From positions 40,685,695-40,749,694 of the forward strand of contig CM049316.1 in the NCBI GenBank assembly GCA_026874595.1: DNA of 64,000 bases, written 5' to 3'. This document shows positions 24,241-37,525 of this stretch, piece by piece. Positions within the stretch are counted from its first letter, which is position 1. Every line of letters starts with the position of its first letter. This DNA comes from Sipunculus nudus. Its lineage: Eukaryota > Annelida > Sipuncula > Golfingiida > Sipunculidae. The notes below the pieces were generated by a model, which saw only the letters and a list, made by a program, of their open reading frames with translations, searched no databases and had not been told where the DNA came from. The translations under genes were made by a program, and so were the position numbers.

Positions 24241-24400
24241 ATCAGTTCCATGGTTGCATCACAGTGCAGCGGTGCCATAAAACGAGGGCGGTCATTGTAG
24301 CATATATAACCCCAAGCTGAAAGTGATGTGTGTCACGCTTCATCAATTCGATGGTTGCATCACAGAGCAGCGCTGCCCCAAAACAAAGGCGGTTACAGTA
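24241..24400 (+). repeat. Two 60-bp direct repeats
   Basis: ATCAGTTCCATGGTTGCATC... (24241-24300) and ATCAATTCGATGGTTGCATC... (24342-24400) share about 80% by eye, spaced about 101 bp apart. Function unknown. Confidence 0.75.
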
Positions 24401-25639
24401 CCAGTGATTGAATCTCGCCCTCGGCCGGAAAAAGCAAACCGTTTTTTATAAACTTATTCTAGTAATGGATAAATTTAAAAAACAAAACATGATAACTACA
24501 GGAGTAGATATATTGAATATATGATTAGTTTTGTGACATATCAGTTACATTAAAATACAGATAACTAGAGGTGATGTAAATATTATTCTGAAATTTGCAA
24601 TCTTAAATGATAAACAATTTTATGATAATATATGAAGATTATTGAAACCATCATGTTATAAAAGGAATGCCTAGCATGTGAAGAGCAATATTTTAAAGAA
24701 TAACTGGTTTTAAGTTTTTGACCTTTCAAAGAACTCTCAGTGTTTAAATAAGGCAGCATTAAATGATTAATCAAGTGGTTTCGTAAAACCATATTCGTGT
24801 GTGTGTGTCGGGGGGGGGTTACGTAATAACCGTACCTCCTTTTGTTATTCTTAAATCATAAAAGAAAATCCTCAAAGGTTTCCAGTTATAGGACACGTCT
24901 TCACCAAGTGCAAAGAGTGGCTCTTTATGGTTGGTGATAAAAGGTCCTGAACTATTCTACCACGTCACCCTGGTGGATAAATATAGGCCACATGAGAGGC
25001 CCTTGGGCGGAGTGGATCTACAGAAATGAGGACAAAGAAGACGTACAGAGTCCAGAGTCAGCGGGGACACCCTACCAGAAGCACACGCAGGCACCTAGTA
25101 ATATATAATCACTTTTTTAATTTCCTTTTTTTATTCTGCTTACCCTGTCATTAAAATTTCCTATATTAATTCCTGTGTGTTCTTCGGCTAAACACAAACA
25201 TTTACAGACCTACCATTTGCAAACCTATGAGAGATTTTTTAAAAACTTTTGTTTCAGGCGGAACTTCGGTGTTTTTTTAACTGACCAAAAATTCAGTTGT
25301 GGCACACAATAAACTTCCTATGATCCGCGCTTGGTTATTTTCAATGTCTTCAAGGTGTTCTGAAGGCCAAAGAACACAGACAATCTTATGTTGCCTAATC
25401 CCTTATAGCCATTTTAAAGTGACATTCTGACAGTAGGTCAACTAATTGGTTAAAGGCAATGACAAGGAAACGACAGGGACAGATTCCTATGAACAATTAT
25501 GCCCTGTCCAAATATTATTAAATGTTTAGAGAACTGTCTGGAGCTGGGACGGCGAAGGTTACAGTCTAGACGGACGAGGTCTAGACGGTCAACCTTCTGG
25601 CTATGTAAAATCTAAGAGAGTCTACGGTAGACGAATACA

Positions 25640-25640
<1 letters not shown>
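24400..25640. other. No recognisable feature
   Basis: AT-rich DNA with a G9 tract near 24811. Confidence 0.45.
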
Positions 25641-25641
<1 letters not shown>

Positions 25642-25701
<60 letters not shown>

Positions 25702-25787
25702 TATTACTAAAATGGTTTTGTTGCCGTTCCAGGATCAAAGAGCTCGACACCTAAAAATAAAGCTGTTATAAGTTCATAAAATAATGC

Positions 25788-25832
<45 letters not shown>

Positions 25833-25872
25833 ATATATCTATACATATACTTATATATTCATATATATATAT
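25642..25872. repeat. (CA)n(TA)n and (TA)n microsatellites
   Basis: A compound CA/TA tract at 25642-25699 and an AT block at 25792-25875, separated by about 90 bp of ordinary DNA. Confidence 0.95.
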
Positions 25873-26239
25873 ATTTAACGCTGACGCTTTTTTTTACTAA
25901 AATCTCTTACAGGTACTGAACTAATTTCCTCAATTTAAATGCTTTTTTCGGTCATTATTCTCTTCTTCCAATAATAAACAGGAAAAATAAAATAGTGTGA
26001 TATTAGAAGTGGAATAAAGACAAGACAACATTTGTGTTACGTATGATTTGTTTACCTATATTGTGAAACATATATCATTTTCGGGTAAATTATACCTTAT
26101 ATTAAGATTTTTAACGTAACCCTCCTACATCTTAATACACCTTAACTACCCTTGCCTACATATATATAAACAAACGCGGACACCCTCGCAGGCTGCGCTA
26201 TATTGGCGACTCTGCGTCGTATTTGGTATATTTTTCCCT

Positions 26240-26575
26240 TTTTTGGTGGAAGTAACCGCCACCAATTTTAATGCTTGCTTAACTATTACTGTCTACAACT
26301 GCAGAGTTCCAATCCGTTTTCGGACTACGTGACAGGGGCTTATACCCGGTTATCCTGGTATCAACCAGGCTCGGGTGCGTGTCATCCCAATTGCTGGGTC
26401 ATAACACCGAGGAACCCCCAAAAGGCGCACTCATTGGTGAGTGAAACATGACGGTTGCGCACAGTCTCCCCATTTAGCCAGAGCGCTCATTCTGGTTGGG
26501 GGCCGACCATGAAATATCACACCGCCTCGGCTGAGATTCGAACTCACGATCTTCCGGCTTTGAGTCGATGATATG
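26240..26575 (-). mobile_element. SINE family B, copy 2
   Basis: Minus-strand head has box B-like GTTCGAATCTCAGCCGAGGC (26527-26546 complement). The body holds GTGAGTGCGCCTTT and GGCCGACC, and the tail ends GCGGTTACTTCC. The head is cut after AAGCCGGAAG, next to a GACTCG-type segment at 26577-26625, so the tRNA-like 5' part is missing. Confidence 0.75.
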
Positions 26576-26629
26576 TGTTTCGGACTGTGACTTTGGCTCG
26601 GGTTCTAAATGACTCGGATGGGAAGGAGG

Positions 26630-28320
26630 TGGTCAGGACCACCAGTGAGGATATCTGGTCGTAAAATTTTTTCTCCAATAAATTATAGCGGGATTTGGAA
26701 TTTCTGTGTACAGTTTATTCTGATTTTCAACTGGTAAGTGTGTTGAGATTGTGTTATCTGACTGATGTGTGTTGATGAGCTACATAAGGTGGCAGGATGC
26801 GACATCAGGGGATTAAAAGCTTCAAACAGCGATCTATTACTTTGAAGAAATCAATGTATCCTAAAGATCGTAATCAAGGAGGCGCGTCCCCTTCAATTAT
26901 TTTAAATTATTCAACCTTACCGCTGTATGGGTTATTTTGTGCAAAATGTGTTGTGTATACGAGTCTAAATGATACTAACTAAGGGAAAAACTGAGAATTC
27001 TAATTCTGCCTGAGAATTGTTTCAGTCAGCTTTTAGCAAAGCCATATTTTTTGGCCGGTCATTGGAGCCAATGTAACAATCCCCCATAGCGGGTTGGCGC
27101 TACCGTGGGGCCAAATTTAGGCAGCCGCCTGGGACGCTACCAACAGAGGGGCGCAGTACTGACCTTTAAGTGTAGACTTTGGTGAATACTTTCAAACTTT
27201 GATTTACTCAATATACTCAGCTGGATACATCACAGTCAAGGTATTTTATTGATGCATGAGATTAAAAAGGGTGGAATTTCCGGAAATATTAGATGTAACC
27301 TTTCACGTGTTAAATCTGTGATATTATTACCCCTTCTAAATGTCAATTGTAATGTGCTAATATGAATGCAAAATGTATGTATGTCACACTTAATTGTGCA
27401 TATGCTTCTCGGCTGAAATCAATTTATTGCCACAAAGGCACGGAAATATGACAAAATGCATTTTTTCTCTGCATATAATTTCAAAGTAGAATATTTAATT
27501 TTAAATATAACGTATAAATTAAAAATACTGAAGTTTGGTGAAAGGAAAAGCTGTTCATGGTGTTTTAAACAATTATACATTACACCAAGTACCCTTTCCT
27601 TCAAAATGAAAATAATGGTGCCCAAATACATTTATTTTTCTTTTTTTGTTGTTGTTAAATAAAAGAACCATAGATTGATTAATACTTATATAAGAATTGA
27701 ATATAAATTAAGATTTTGTATTCTGTTTGTTGTCTCATCTTTTTCAAAACAAAAAAGCCGTTCATAAATACGGTAGTTGTCTTTCGGTTCGATGCACGTA
27801 ACTGGCCTTGCTTAAGGCGAAAAGCAGTCTGGCGCCGGACCTGCAGCCGCGCCTTCCTGAAAGCATGTCGCGTTCTGCTGTGAGCGGCACTGGTTGTGGA
27901 TTGGTAAGCCCCCTCTCCCTTTTTCAAGCGTGATGAAGTTTTTTAACACTATCGATTTTTTGGAAGAGATCTTTAAGCAAGGTGTGGCCTTCTAAGGTTT
28001 TCGAGAATGCAAAACTGTGAACTAGAATTATTTTTATAATTGTTTTGTTCTTATATCCGTCCTTGCGCTAAATCTCCGATATGAATGATTTTCAAAAACT
28101 GAGCTTTGGTCAGGGTAGTAGTCATAGGTGACAGATTTGCATCTGATATATATTTTTACCTTAATCCTATGTACTCTGACACCGGGGGGAGGCTAATTCT
28201 TTCCACTTCTCGATGATTGCAGACCATTAACGGAATGTCATACCAGATAGAGCGAATCATTTTTACCAGAACTTACTGCGAGTAATGACCAAAAATAAAA
28301 GGAAGGCTTATACCTAAAAC
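26630..28320. other. Mostly featureless; one GC-richer spot
   Basis: AT-rich DNA. At 27775-27930 a GC-richer spot holds an ATG (27867) that opens MSRSAVSGTGCGL and meets a donor-like GTAAGC at 27906, and a minus frame of 82 codons rich in Arg. Neither is convincing alone. Confidence 0.35.
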
Positions 28321-28324
28321 AACA

Positions 28325-28326
<2 letters not shown>

Positions 28327-28366
<40 letters not shown>
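28327..28366. repeat. (AT)n microsatellite
   Basis: About 20 AT units. Confidence 0.95.
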
Positions 28367-28369
<3 letters not shown>

Positions 28370-28370
<1 letters not shown>

Positions 28371-30260
28371 AGCAAGGTGGATGAACTATTATAGGCAAGT
28401 TTACTAACTCACTAATGACCAGTAACAACTAAAGTCCAACCTAAATTATTATCCTTGGAAATCCTTGAAATTGATGTATGTATTTACTAGACCTGGACAT
28501 GTCTTGACTCTAATTTCCTTGAAAATAAGAATTTCACTTTATTACTGACTTAGCTAGTCCAAAAGCAGCAAGACATATTTTAAAAGATAAAAAAATACAA
28601 AGAAATGTCAAATATATGCCCCTGAAAATCCCTGTAAAAATGAATTATAACCAAACTTTTGCGGGAGCTCATTGTTTAGAAAGGGCTGTTTTAAGAATTG
28701 ATTGCAATGCGATAGCGTAGACGTCAAAATCGATAAAAAATTATCCGCTGCCAAATATATCAGCAAGGCAACAAGATAAGTTTATGTTTTTCATCAAAAA
28801 GTAATAATCTTGAAGTGCCGATGATTAGCGTAGCATTTTAGAAATTCCGGGAATCAGTAATTAGTAATCGCACGTCTGATAAAAAATCCCCATTATCCCA
28901 GACACATTAAGAAGGCAGGGAAGTTGTGAGTCGGGCACCAGTCTGTGAAACACTGCGGTGTTTTTCTCTGTCTAGACAGAGCTAGTTAGACGTATTGTTA
29001 AGGCCCACGTCAATGTGACTCTCTCTAAGTGTATGGCTTTATGCTAACGACTCACTGAGACGCTCCTGTCCTCGTTTAAAAGCGTTTTTTCAGTGGTCAA
29101 CCTGATGTTGGAATACTCATCATGAATATAGTGTTGTATACAAAAGGACCCAGTGTTGGATGGAGTGCGCATGAATTTAAAAGAAGTCAGAGAATTACCT
29201 ACACATTGTTCTCGTAACAAGGTTGATGGAGGTCTTTTATTGAGTAACCAGAAACATCTGCTGTTACATGTATTTAAATTAGATTTTGCCAAAAAATATG
29301 AGGAATGTTTTTCACTAAGTTTGGGCAACTCCATCTTTCTCCTTGGCTTACATGTATATTATTATAGTTGCAAAAGCATATTGAGCCAAAATATGGATGT
29401 CGTGGATAATCCGGTATTATATGATAAAACACTGATTTTTTTTCAGAATAATTATCATTAAATTAATTGTAGTTCATCCCATGTTTTTCTTACTGTGTAT
29501 CACTTATTTTCTAACTATTTAGCCAAGTTTGTATATGTTTATATGTGTGTTTGTCCGAGCAATGTCTATAAAAGTTCTCAACAAATGTCAATGAAATTTT
29601 GTGAAAGGAGGTACCATTGGCGAAAGCAGGAAATTAATATTTTTGCAAGGATCGGCCAAATAAAATATGGATCTGAATCCAGCCAAATATGCCTCCTTTG
29701 GTCTGCTTGTCTATTTGTCTCTTCGTCAATTTTCAAAAATGTAAAAATCCGCATCAAGCATATAAAGTTGGCGATCCAGAGTTTTGCACACGACAAAATG
29801 TTACGTTGCTTCATATTATCCATTTTCAACAACAAGTGACCTTTCAGCTTTCAGTTACATGTTATTTTTTTACTGTTTGTAAACATGAGCAAATTTTACC
29901 GTGTTTATTGACAGCTTGTAGATAAACAAGCCCATCCCTTCGTCACATAGACATTATTAGTACCTTTCCGTGCAGGAATTACCTATTGTTTACCAATATG
30001 TATTCAGAGAAAGCCAGAAGTCACGTACATTTTAAAAATAAGGCAGGTGAATAGCTGGATTTGAGTGGAAATTGACTAAATTTTTGGGCGGATCAATGAA
30101 AATTTTTTATCAGAGGATCAATTAAGGCATATGCGGAGGTATGCGCTCTGTGAATACTATCCTTCGCTGTTGTCAAACAGTCCGTCATTTTCTAAAAGTA
30201 CGTCCATCAGAGTTTTATAATTAAGGGTTTCTTTTTAAAATACAGTAAGGTTTGTAAAAA
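28370..30260. other. No recognisable feature
   Basis: Frames of 96-114 codons at 29044-29839 occur on both strands and overlap each other, without motifs or codon bias. I treat them as chance. Confidence 0.45.
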
Positions 30261-30269
30261 CCCTGCATA

Positions 30270-30510
30270 CGGTATGTATGTATGTATATACATATATACA
30301 CATGTGTGTGCGTGTGTGTGTATTAAATGAAAAGGCTCACATAAGTGTGAATGTTATATTTATTTGTATATATAGGCAATATATTAATGGATATACTAGT
30401 ATATTTTTTTTTATAAATATAATGTGCTGGCTGTATATATATATATATATATTTATATATAAATATTAATATATATATTTATATATATGTATATATATAT
30501 TATATAACTA
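30270..30510. repeat. AT-rich block with TATG, TG and TA tracts
   Basis: GTATGTATGTATATACATAT and GTGTGTGCGTGTGTG near 30272-30320, and broken (TA)n at 30431-30505. Confidence 0.8.
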
Positions 30511-30928
30511 ACAGGCCAAGACCCCTTCTGCTTTGTAACGATCAGCGGCATATACATTTCACTGACACAAATAACATCAAAACATATATAAGATATCAAA
30601 TATCAAGTAATATTTATATCACATTGTGTAAAACATGCAGACACAGCTGCTTGAAATCGTTAGAGTTGATTTGCTGAACGTGCTTTACCGTAGAAATTAG
30701 AGTTACATATAGACGTGTTTTGTGCCCTGATTCCGTCGCAGTAAACAAAACACCAAGCTCTGCTGAGCTGTGTGTCAAAACAGGATGGTGCACACCTTTT
30801 TTGCAAGAGTAAATCTAATGATAACCCCCTCCCTCCTATTCAGAGAGTAAGATTTTTATACTGGCAATAAAATATATATCAATAATAAAAATAAGAGACT
30901 TTTGTTGAATATCTGCCCTTCTGCTTGA

Positions 30929-31756
<828 letters not shown>

Positions 31757-31819
<63 letters not shown>
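31757..31819 (+). repeat. Compound (TA)n(GA)n microsatellite
   Basis: About 17 TA units followed by about 14 GA units. Confidence 0.95.
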
Positions 31820-31820
<1 letters not shown>

Positions 31821-32347
31821 CTGAATATTCAATGAGAAGTAATCACGACTCAGATGTTTATACTAAAATTTCAGCTAATATGATACATTTAAAAGAAATG
31901 CGAAACATATACACAAGCCATATGTTTATATGATTATCACCTTAATAAAATATGAAGAAAATATAATAAAACCACACAGCACATGTAAGTATAAAGTGGA
32001 TAGGCATAGGCCCAATCTCCAGTCTCAGAAACAAAGTTTTGGTCTCAAAGAGAAAAACCCCCAACGATCGATCCAAGAAGTTCAGTACAAATATATATGG
32101 TTTTGGCAAGGTTCAAGACGATTATCGATTGCCCTGACAATAATCTCTACATTATCGATGGCTGTGACTAGAATATAAACAAAACAAATAGTCGGTAGAA
32201 AAGGAAATGCTTCTTCTACAGTCTTAATAATATCTTGTTTATACGTATACGTTCCGCTCGTATGCAATAATTTGAATAGATTTTACAAGCTCCTTTTCAT
32301 TCAAATCCCGATATTTATCGAAAAGGTCGTCCTGAATTTACATTTAA

Positions 32348-32475
32348 GGGGGAACGTAACCGAGTGGGTAAGCGCTGGACGTCGGAGCAGGTTCACCGCG
32401 AAGTGATTACTCCAGGGCCTCTAGGCATTACGGCGCGATCTCGTTAGAGATTCGATCTATTGTCTTAACGACAGT
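32348..32475 (+). mobile_element. tRNA-derived SINE-like segment, family C
   Basis: Box A-like GTAACCGAGTGGGTAAGCGC (32356-32375) and box B-like AGATTCGATC (32449-32458). The gap is longer than in a normal tRNA but within Ser/Leu-type plus insertion. Only one copy in the window, so family status is inferred. Confidence 0.5.
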
Positions 32476-32815
32476 TAGATTAATTTTAGATTATTCCTGG
32501 CTCCTTCATATAAAATCTGAAAACGTTAAGGAATATATTTAACATATCGGTTTCAACGGTGTGGACACCTTCACCTTAACTCAACATACAGTGGTCCAAC
32601 ATGCTGTGCACCTAACTTTAAATGTCCCAAGGATATATTCGCTGTTTACCCATTTATGAAAAGGACATCAAAATTTATCCCTGCATTATCGATAACAAAT
32701 CATCTTGCACCAGCCGATGATTTCTCCTGATAGAGAAACACAATTATTTAGATATTTGTAAAAATATTGTTCTAATTCTAAATATAACTTTACAGGAAGT
32801 GCTTTTCTGAGTCGA

Positions 32816-33065
32816 TGGTCTAGGGGTATGCATGTGAATTAAAGCCAGGGTGTCGTGACACAATGGAGCCGCGGTGACTTTTAACGGTTGTCACTAACCA
32901 GAGTGAACGCTCTCACAAACGAGTGCGACTTTAGAGGTTCCGTGTTGACCCAGCAAGGGGGATAAGAACACATCCCGACCAGGACCTACGGGTGCGGTAG
33001 ACACCGGGCCCTTAGGGACACCAACATATAAAATGACGGAAAGCATGTGGTTACACTTCAACAAG
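32816..33065 (+). mobile_element. SINE family B, diverged copy 3
   Basis: Head GATGGTCTAGGGGTATGCAT (box A-like). The 3' half ACCTACGGGTGCGGTAGACACCGG matches GACCCGCAGGTGCAGTAGTCACCGG of the copy at 56588 by position and order, followed by ATATAAAATGA. The box B region has decayed. Confidence 0.6.
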
Positions 33066-33069
33066 TTGT

Positions 33070-34088
33070 CCAAAACCGAAATTGAATTTTTTAGATGGAC
33101 ATACTAAGGTTATGAATGAGACAAGTCAGCATTTGAAATAATAGAGGTGTCATACTTTCTTGAAATAATACTTCTCAACAATACTTAAATATCAGTATTG
33201 TTTTTAACATCAGTCATGTCAGTGACGGTCATTCCCACAGAAGAACATCAACGGAAGGACATCCACTCACCCATACTTTATGATATGAAAAATCAATTTA
33301 AAGGAGATACCACTTCCCGTGCCGGTCACCCTTGTGAATAATTAGGTCTATTCTGGGAGCTGGACAATGTGATGTATTGCAAGACAACTTTCATATTTCC
33401 AATATTGTTTTCTTTACTGATATCAAAGGACGTATGTCAAGTTTCTCGCTACTCTTATTGATCTTGGATGATAATAAAGATAAATGCCTTGAATCGCTGT
33501 GTCGTTTATTCCCCAGCGTATAGAGACACCGAGTACTCCGTCAAAATATTTTGACTGCGGCCATAAATATCACTGACAACTATACAGACGGAAATGGGAA
33601 TTATGATATAAAGTGTTTTGACGTATTTCGTTGGTCTTAAACATCTTTAAAGCCAGCTTGACTGAGGACAGGCAATTCACGTCATCTTGGACACGCAGTG
33701 CGTAATGTTCCGTCAACTTGGCCGATATAAAATATCTATTATTTACCGCCATTGACTGCACACTATTTTAATAGTATTTCCATCCTTGAAGAATCACTGA
33801 CCTAACAGTGGGTGCTATGAGGTTTTTGCTAGGGCACCTGTGACAGAGTTTGAAAATTACTCTGCCGACGCCCGTAACTGAGCGATAATGGGGACTCGGC
33901 TATGGAAGGAACGATTTAATTAATATGGTCAAGGTCAAAATTAAAAATATCAGGTGCATTATTTGATTTCTTTTTCCTTAGCAGTGAGTACAGAATGAAT
34001 CATGGGTTTGTCATTTAACCATTATTCTGGTGCACACATTTACCATACGATTCAGCCATTTCCAAATAAATTTAACATGAATGACTAC
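33070..34088. other. No recognisable feature
   Basis: No repeats or credible exons seen. Confidence 0.45.
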
Positions 34089-34089
34089 A

Positions 34090-34090
<1 letters not shown>

Positions 34091-34149
<59 letters not shown>
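34091..34149. repeat. (AT)n microsatellite
   Basis: About 29 units. Confidence 0.95.
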
Positions 34150-34150
<1 letters not shown>

Positions 34151-34379
34151 TTTGATATATAATTATTTTTTTTAATCCCTGGACTACACATTTTTCTTTG
34201 ATAGACCAGAGTTCTTTTTTAAATGACACGTGGATCTCATGTAAGAATGCAAACTAAAATTATCCTAATTTCTGGCAGTATCTACCAGTGATGAAAGGGA
34301 AGAACTTTTCGATAGCAATTTTGGACTTTAGAACTCGATAAGTGTTATCCGACCCCGACTTGAGAAATTTTTATGTACT

Positions 34380-35985
34380 AAAGGCGACACTCTACGAGGA
34401 GACTCTCTACAAGGCGCAATCTACAAAGTGACAATCTACGGGGAGACACACTGCAAGGCGACTCTCTACAAGGAGACAGTAAACACGGCGACACTACGAG
34501 AAGACACTCTACAAGAAGACACTCTTTTACGGTGACACTATACAAGACGACAGCCTACAAGGCGACATTCTACAAGGAGACACTCCACAAAGGAGACACT
34601 CTACAAGGAGACACTCTACAAGGAGACACTCAACAAAGAGACACTATACAAAGAGACACTCTACAAGGTGACTAGTTACAAGGAGACACTCTAAAAGGAA
34701 ATATTCTTCAAGGCGACACTCTATAAGGAGACACTCCACAAGGAGACACTCTACAAGGAGACACTCTACAAGGCGACAACCCCAGAACACACTCTATGAG
34801 AAGACACTCAACAAGGAGACACTCTTCGAGGGGACACTCTACAAGGGGACACTAAACAAGGCGACACTTTAAAAGGCGACATTCTTCAAGGAGACACTCC
34901 ATAAGGGAGACACTCTACAAGGAGGCACTCTAAAAAGAGACACTCAACAAGGAAACACTATACAAAGCAACACTCTACAAGGCGACATTCTACAAGAAGA
35001 CACTCTACAAGGAGACACTCTACAAAAAGACACTCTACAAGGTGACACTCTACGAGGAGACACGTTATAAGGAGATATTATTCAAGGCGACACTCTATAA
35101 AGAGACACTCTATAAGGAGACACTCTACAATGAGACACTCTACATGGAAACACTCTACAAAGCGACAATCTACGGGGAGACAATCTCCAAGTCGACACTC
35201 TACAAGGAGACACTATACACTGCGACACTATGAGAAGACATTCCACGAGAAGACACTCTTCAAGGAGACACTCTCCGAGGAGACACTCTACAAGGTGACA
35301 CTCTTCACGGCGACACTATACAAGGCGACACTCTACAAGGAGACACTCTACAAGGAGACACTCCACGAAGGAGACACTCTATAAGGAGACACTCTACAAG
35401 GAGGCACTCAACAAGGAGACACTCTACAAGGAGACACTCTACAAGGCGACACTTTACAAGGAGACACTCTACAAGGAGACACTCTACAAGGCGACACTTT
35501 ACAAGGAGACACTCAACAAGGAGACACTCTACAAGGAGACACTCTATAAGGAGACATTCTACAAGGAGGCACTCAACAAGGAGACACTCTACAAGGAGAC
35601 ACTCTTCAAGGAGACACTCTACAAGGCGACACTTTACAAGGAGACACGCTACAAGGGAACAATCTACACGGTGACATTATACAAGGTGACACTCTACAAG
35701 GCAAAACACAAAAAGCGACATTCTGCAAGGAGACACTCCACAAGGAGACACTCTACAAAGACACACTCTACAAGGTGACACTCTACGAGGAGACACGTTA
35801 CAAGGAGACACTCTAAAAGGAGATATTCTTCAAGGCGACACTTTATAAGGAGACACTCTACAAGGCGAAACCCTACAAGGAGACACTCTACAAGGCGACC
35901 TGTACAAGAGACACTCTACAAGGCGATACTCTACAAGGAAACACTCTAGAAGGAGCTACTCTACAAGGAGAAAAACTTCAAGGGA
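34380..35985 (+). repeat. 15-bp minisatellite, consensus GAGACACTCTACAAG
   Basis: About 1.6 kb of tandem 15-mers, roughly 105 units. Unit variants: first triplet GAG, GCG or GTG; TCTAC to TATAC, TTTAC or TCAAC; occasional 1-2 bp indels. The period is a multiple of three, so long parts are open and would encode Glu-Thr-Leu-Tyr-Lys repeats (35042-35233, 35130-35384 in another register, and about 35385-35700 without a start codon). Changes fall at all codon positions and indels shift the frame, so I infer a non-coding minisatellite. Pairs and triplets of units (GAG, GAG, GCG) suggest higher-order duplication at 35410-35510. Confidence 0.95.
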
Positions 35986-35989
35986 CCTT

Positions 35990-36957
35990 GTACAATAAAA
36001 TAAATAACCAAATTTGAATTTAATATCTTTTTTCAGTATCACCTATGTGTCAGCAGCATATAAGTTTTCATGAATTTAATGTTACGATATATATCGTCCG
36101 TAGTAAAACATCCTATTTCTAAATGAACCCAAAGACATTTAGAATTCAGATCAAACCCACATCATAGCTTGTACAGTGTTCTTGTTGATGGTATATATTG
36201 ATATTTGAAATTTTCATATATTTTAATAAGATTATTTAACATTTTTAAAGAATTTTAATTAAAACAGCGCACCCTGTTTTGCTCCCACTAACATAAAGCA
36301 CGGTTTAGTCGTCCAATATTGCAGCAAATGACAATATCTCAATACTTTTCATTCCTCTGTCGTGTGTCATTTTTGTATTAATATGTAGTATTTACTTTTC
36401 CCCCTATTAAATATAAGGCACCTGGCTGAATAAAATCATATACAGGTAAAACTAAACAAACTTGAGATATTGTCATGTATTGTTAAATTATAAAATAGTA
36501 TACCTTTATATTTTTTGATATATTGAAATATCATTTTAAAATTAATGAAAATTTCAAAAATTGGTATACCATAAGAAAGAACACTGTACTAGGTTTAAAA
36601 TGATAAAAAACATTATTGGACCTTAAACAATGTTTAAATCGATTTTTAAATCTAAGCGTTTTGCCAGGGGTGATGCCTACAGGTGGTACGGTGTGTATTG
36701 GGGTGCTCTATCAGTTTCATGAATACTCGATTAGAATTACCCAGACTCGAGAACTCGAGTACCCTTTGCATTTCAAAATGCTACATATAAGTATAAACGA
36801 CATTCAGATGGCGATTTTGCAAGATACGACATTTCCCGCGCATTCCAACAGTCAATTGTTATGTTAAAGAAAGTAACGTAGCCATGATGCACATCTGCAT
36901 GGATATAGTATTGTATGAGATTATTTTCTCTTCCTAAAGAAGTGAACATATGTACTC
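35990..36957. other. AT-rich spacer
   Basis: Strongly AT-rich up to about 36600; a mixed segment follows. The 83-codon frame 36616-36867 has no motif. Confidence 0.5.
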
Positions 36958-37138
36958 TAAAGCTGCGTTAACCGGGCCCGCGGAATGCGATATTCGGAGT
37001 GCGGCAGAAGAACGCGGTATGCGGAATGCAGTATTAAATCGCATTGGGCATTTACTTGGCGGGCAGTAAAACACTGCGATATGGGCCCGATGATGTGAAA
37101 TCCCGTTAGGTCGCGCTGCATCTGTGTTTTATGCATAT

Positions 37139-37250
37139 TGTTACGGGGTGCACATAAAAGCGGATGGTTGGCCGGCTTGTGCGCCACCGACCTGGGTTCG
37201 ACTCCCGGATCGGCCCAGGATTTCCCCCTCATTTATTTGTCTTCGTAACA
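37139..37250 (+). repeat. 5' LTR of the TRIM, 112 bp, box A deleted
   Basis: Lacks 42 bp present in LTR2. The gap runs between two AGCGG copies as seen in LTR2, so a deletion between short direct repeats is likely. It retains box B GGTTCGACTCC (37196-37206) and the CATAAAAG TATA-like string. Confidence 0.85.
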
Positions 37251-37253
37251 AAA

Positions 37254-37271
37254 TGGGGGCTCGTCCGGGAT
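37254..37271 (+). promoter_or_regulatory. Primer-binding site, tRNA-Pro type
   Basis: TGGGGGCTCGTCCGGGAT is complementary to the 3' 18 bases of animal tRNA-Pro, the same primer site used by murine leukaemia viruses. It begins three bases after LTR1, as expected for minus-strand DNA priming. Confidence 0.88.
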
Positions 37272-37371
37272 GACGATAAAACTTTGTGGCCCAGGGAATA
37301 AGCTCACTAAAGTGTGACTCCTTGGGAAAATTAGTGTTGTTCTGATAGCAGACCGCTCTTAAGAGGGGGTG

Positions 37372-37525
37372 TGTTACGGGGTGCACATAAAAGCGGACCG
37401 AACTTGTGAAGTGAAGCTTGCTTTGCTAGCGAAGCGGTTGGTTCGCCGGACTTGTGCGCCACCGACCTGGGTTCGACTCCCGGATCGGCCCAGGATTTTC
37501 CCCTCATTTATTTGTCTTCGAAACA
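37372..37525 (+). repeat. 3' LTR of the TRIM, 154 bp, with tRNA-like A and B boxes
   Basis: Box A-like TAGCGAAGCGG (37427-37437) and perfect box B GGTTCGACTCC (37470-37480), 43 bases apart. A D-arm can be drawn: GCGA (37429-37432) with TCGC (37443-37446), loop AGCGGTTGGT. A T-arm also fits: GGG-TTCGACT-CCC. The anticodon arm is only partly paired. An internal Pol III promoter inside an LTR is inferred from these. Confidence 0.75.

Larger units (their letters stand above)
37139..37525 (+). mobile_element. TRIM: 387-bp LTR element in miniature with tRNA-like LTRs
   Basis: Two LTRs start TGTTACGGGGTGCACATAAA (37139 and 37372) and end CTTCGTAACA / CTTCGAAACA (37250 and 37525). A primer-binding site follows three bases after LTR1, and a purine-rich AAGAGGGGGTG (37361-37371) precedes LTR2. 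ATAT lies immediately outside both ends (37135-37138, 37526-37529), a 4-bp target duplication as made by Gypsy-type integrase. The internal part is only about 121 bp and codes for nothing, so it must have relied on proteins made elsewhere. Terminal-repeat retrotransposons in miniature are the known class. The tRNA-like region inside the LTR is the unusual part. Confidence 0.85.

Noticed and set aside
28900-29839. Cluster of 85-114-codon frames on both strands
   Set aside because: They overlap in opposite strands and lack motifs, codon bias and splice sites.
34380-35985. CRISPR array
   Set aside because: The units are contiguous 15-mers without unique spacers, in a eukaryotic context.
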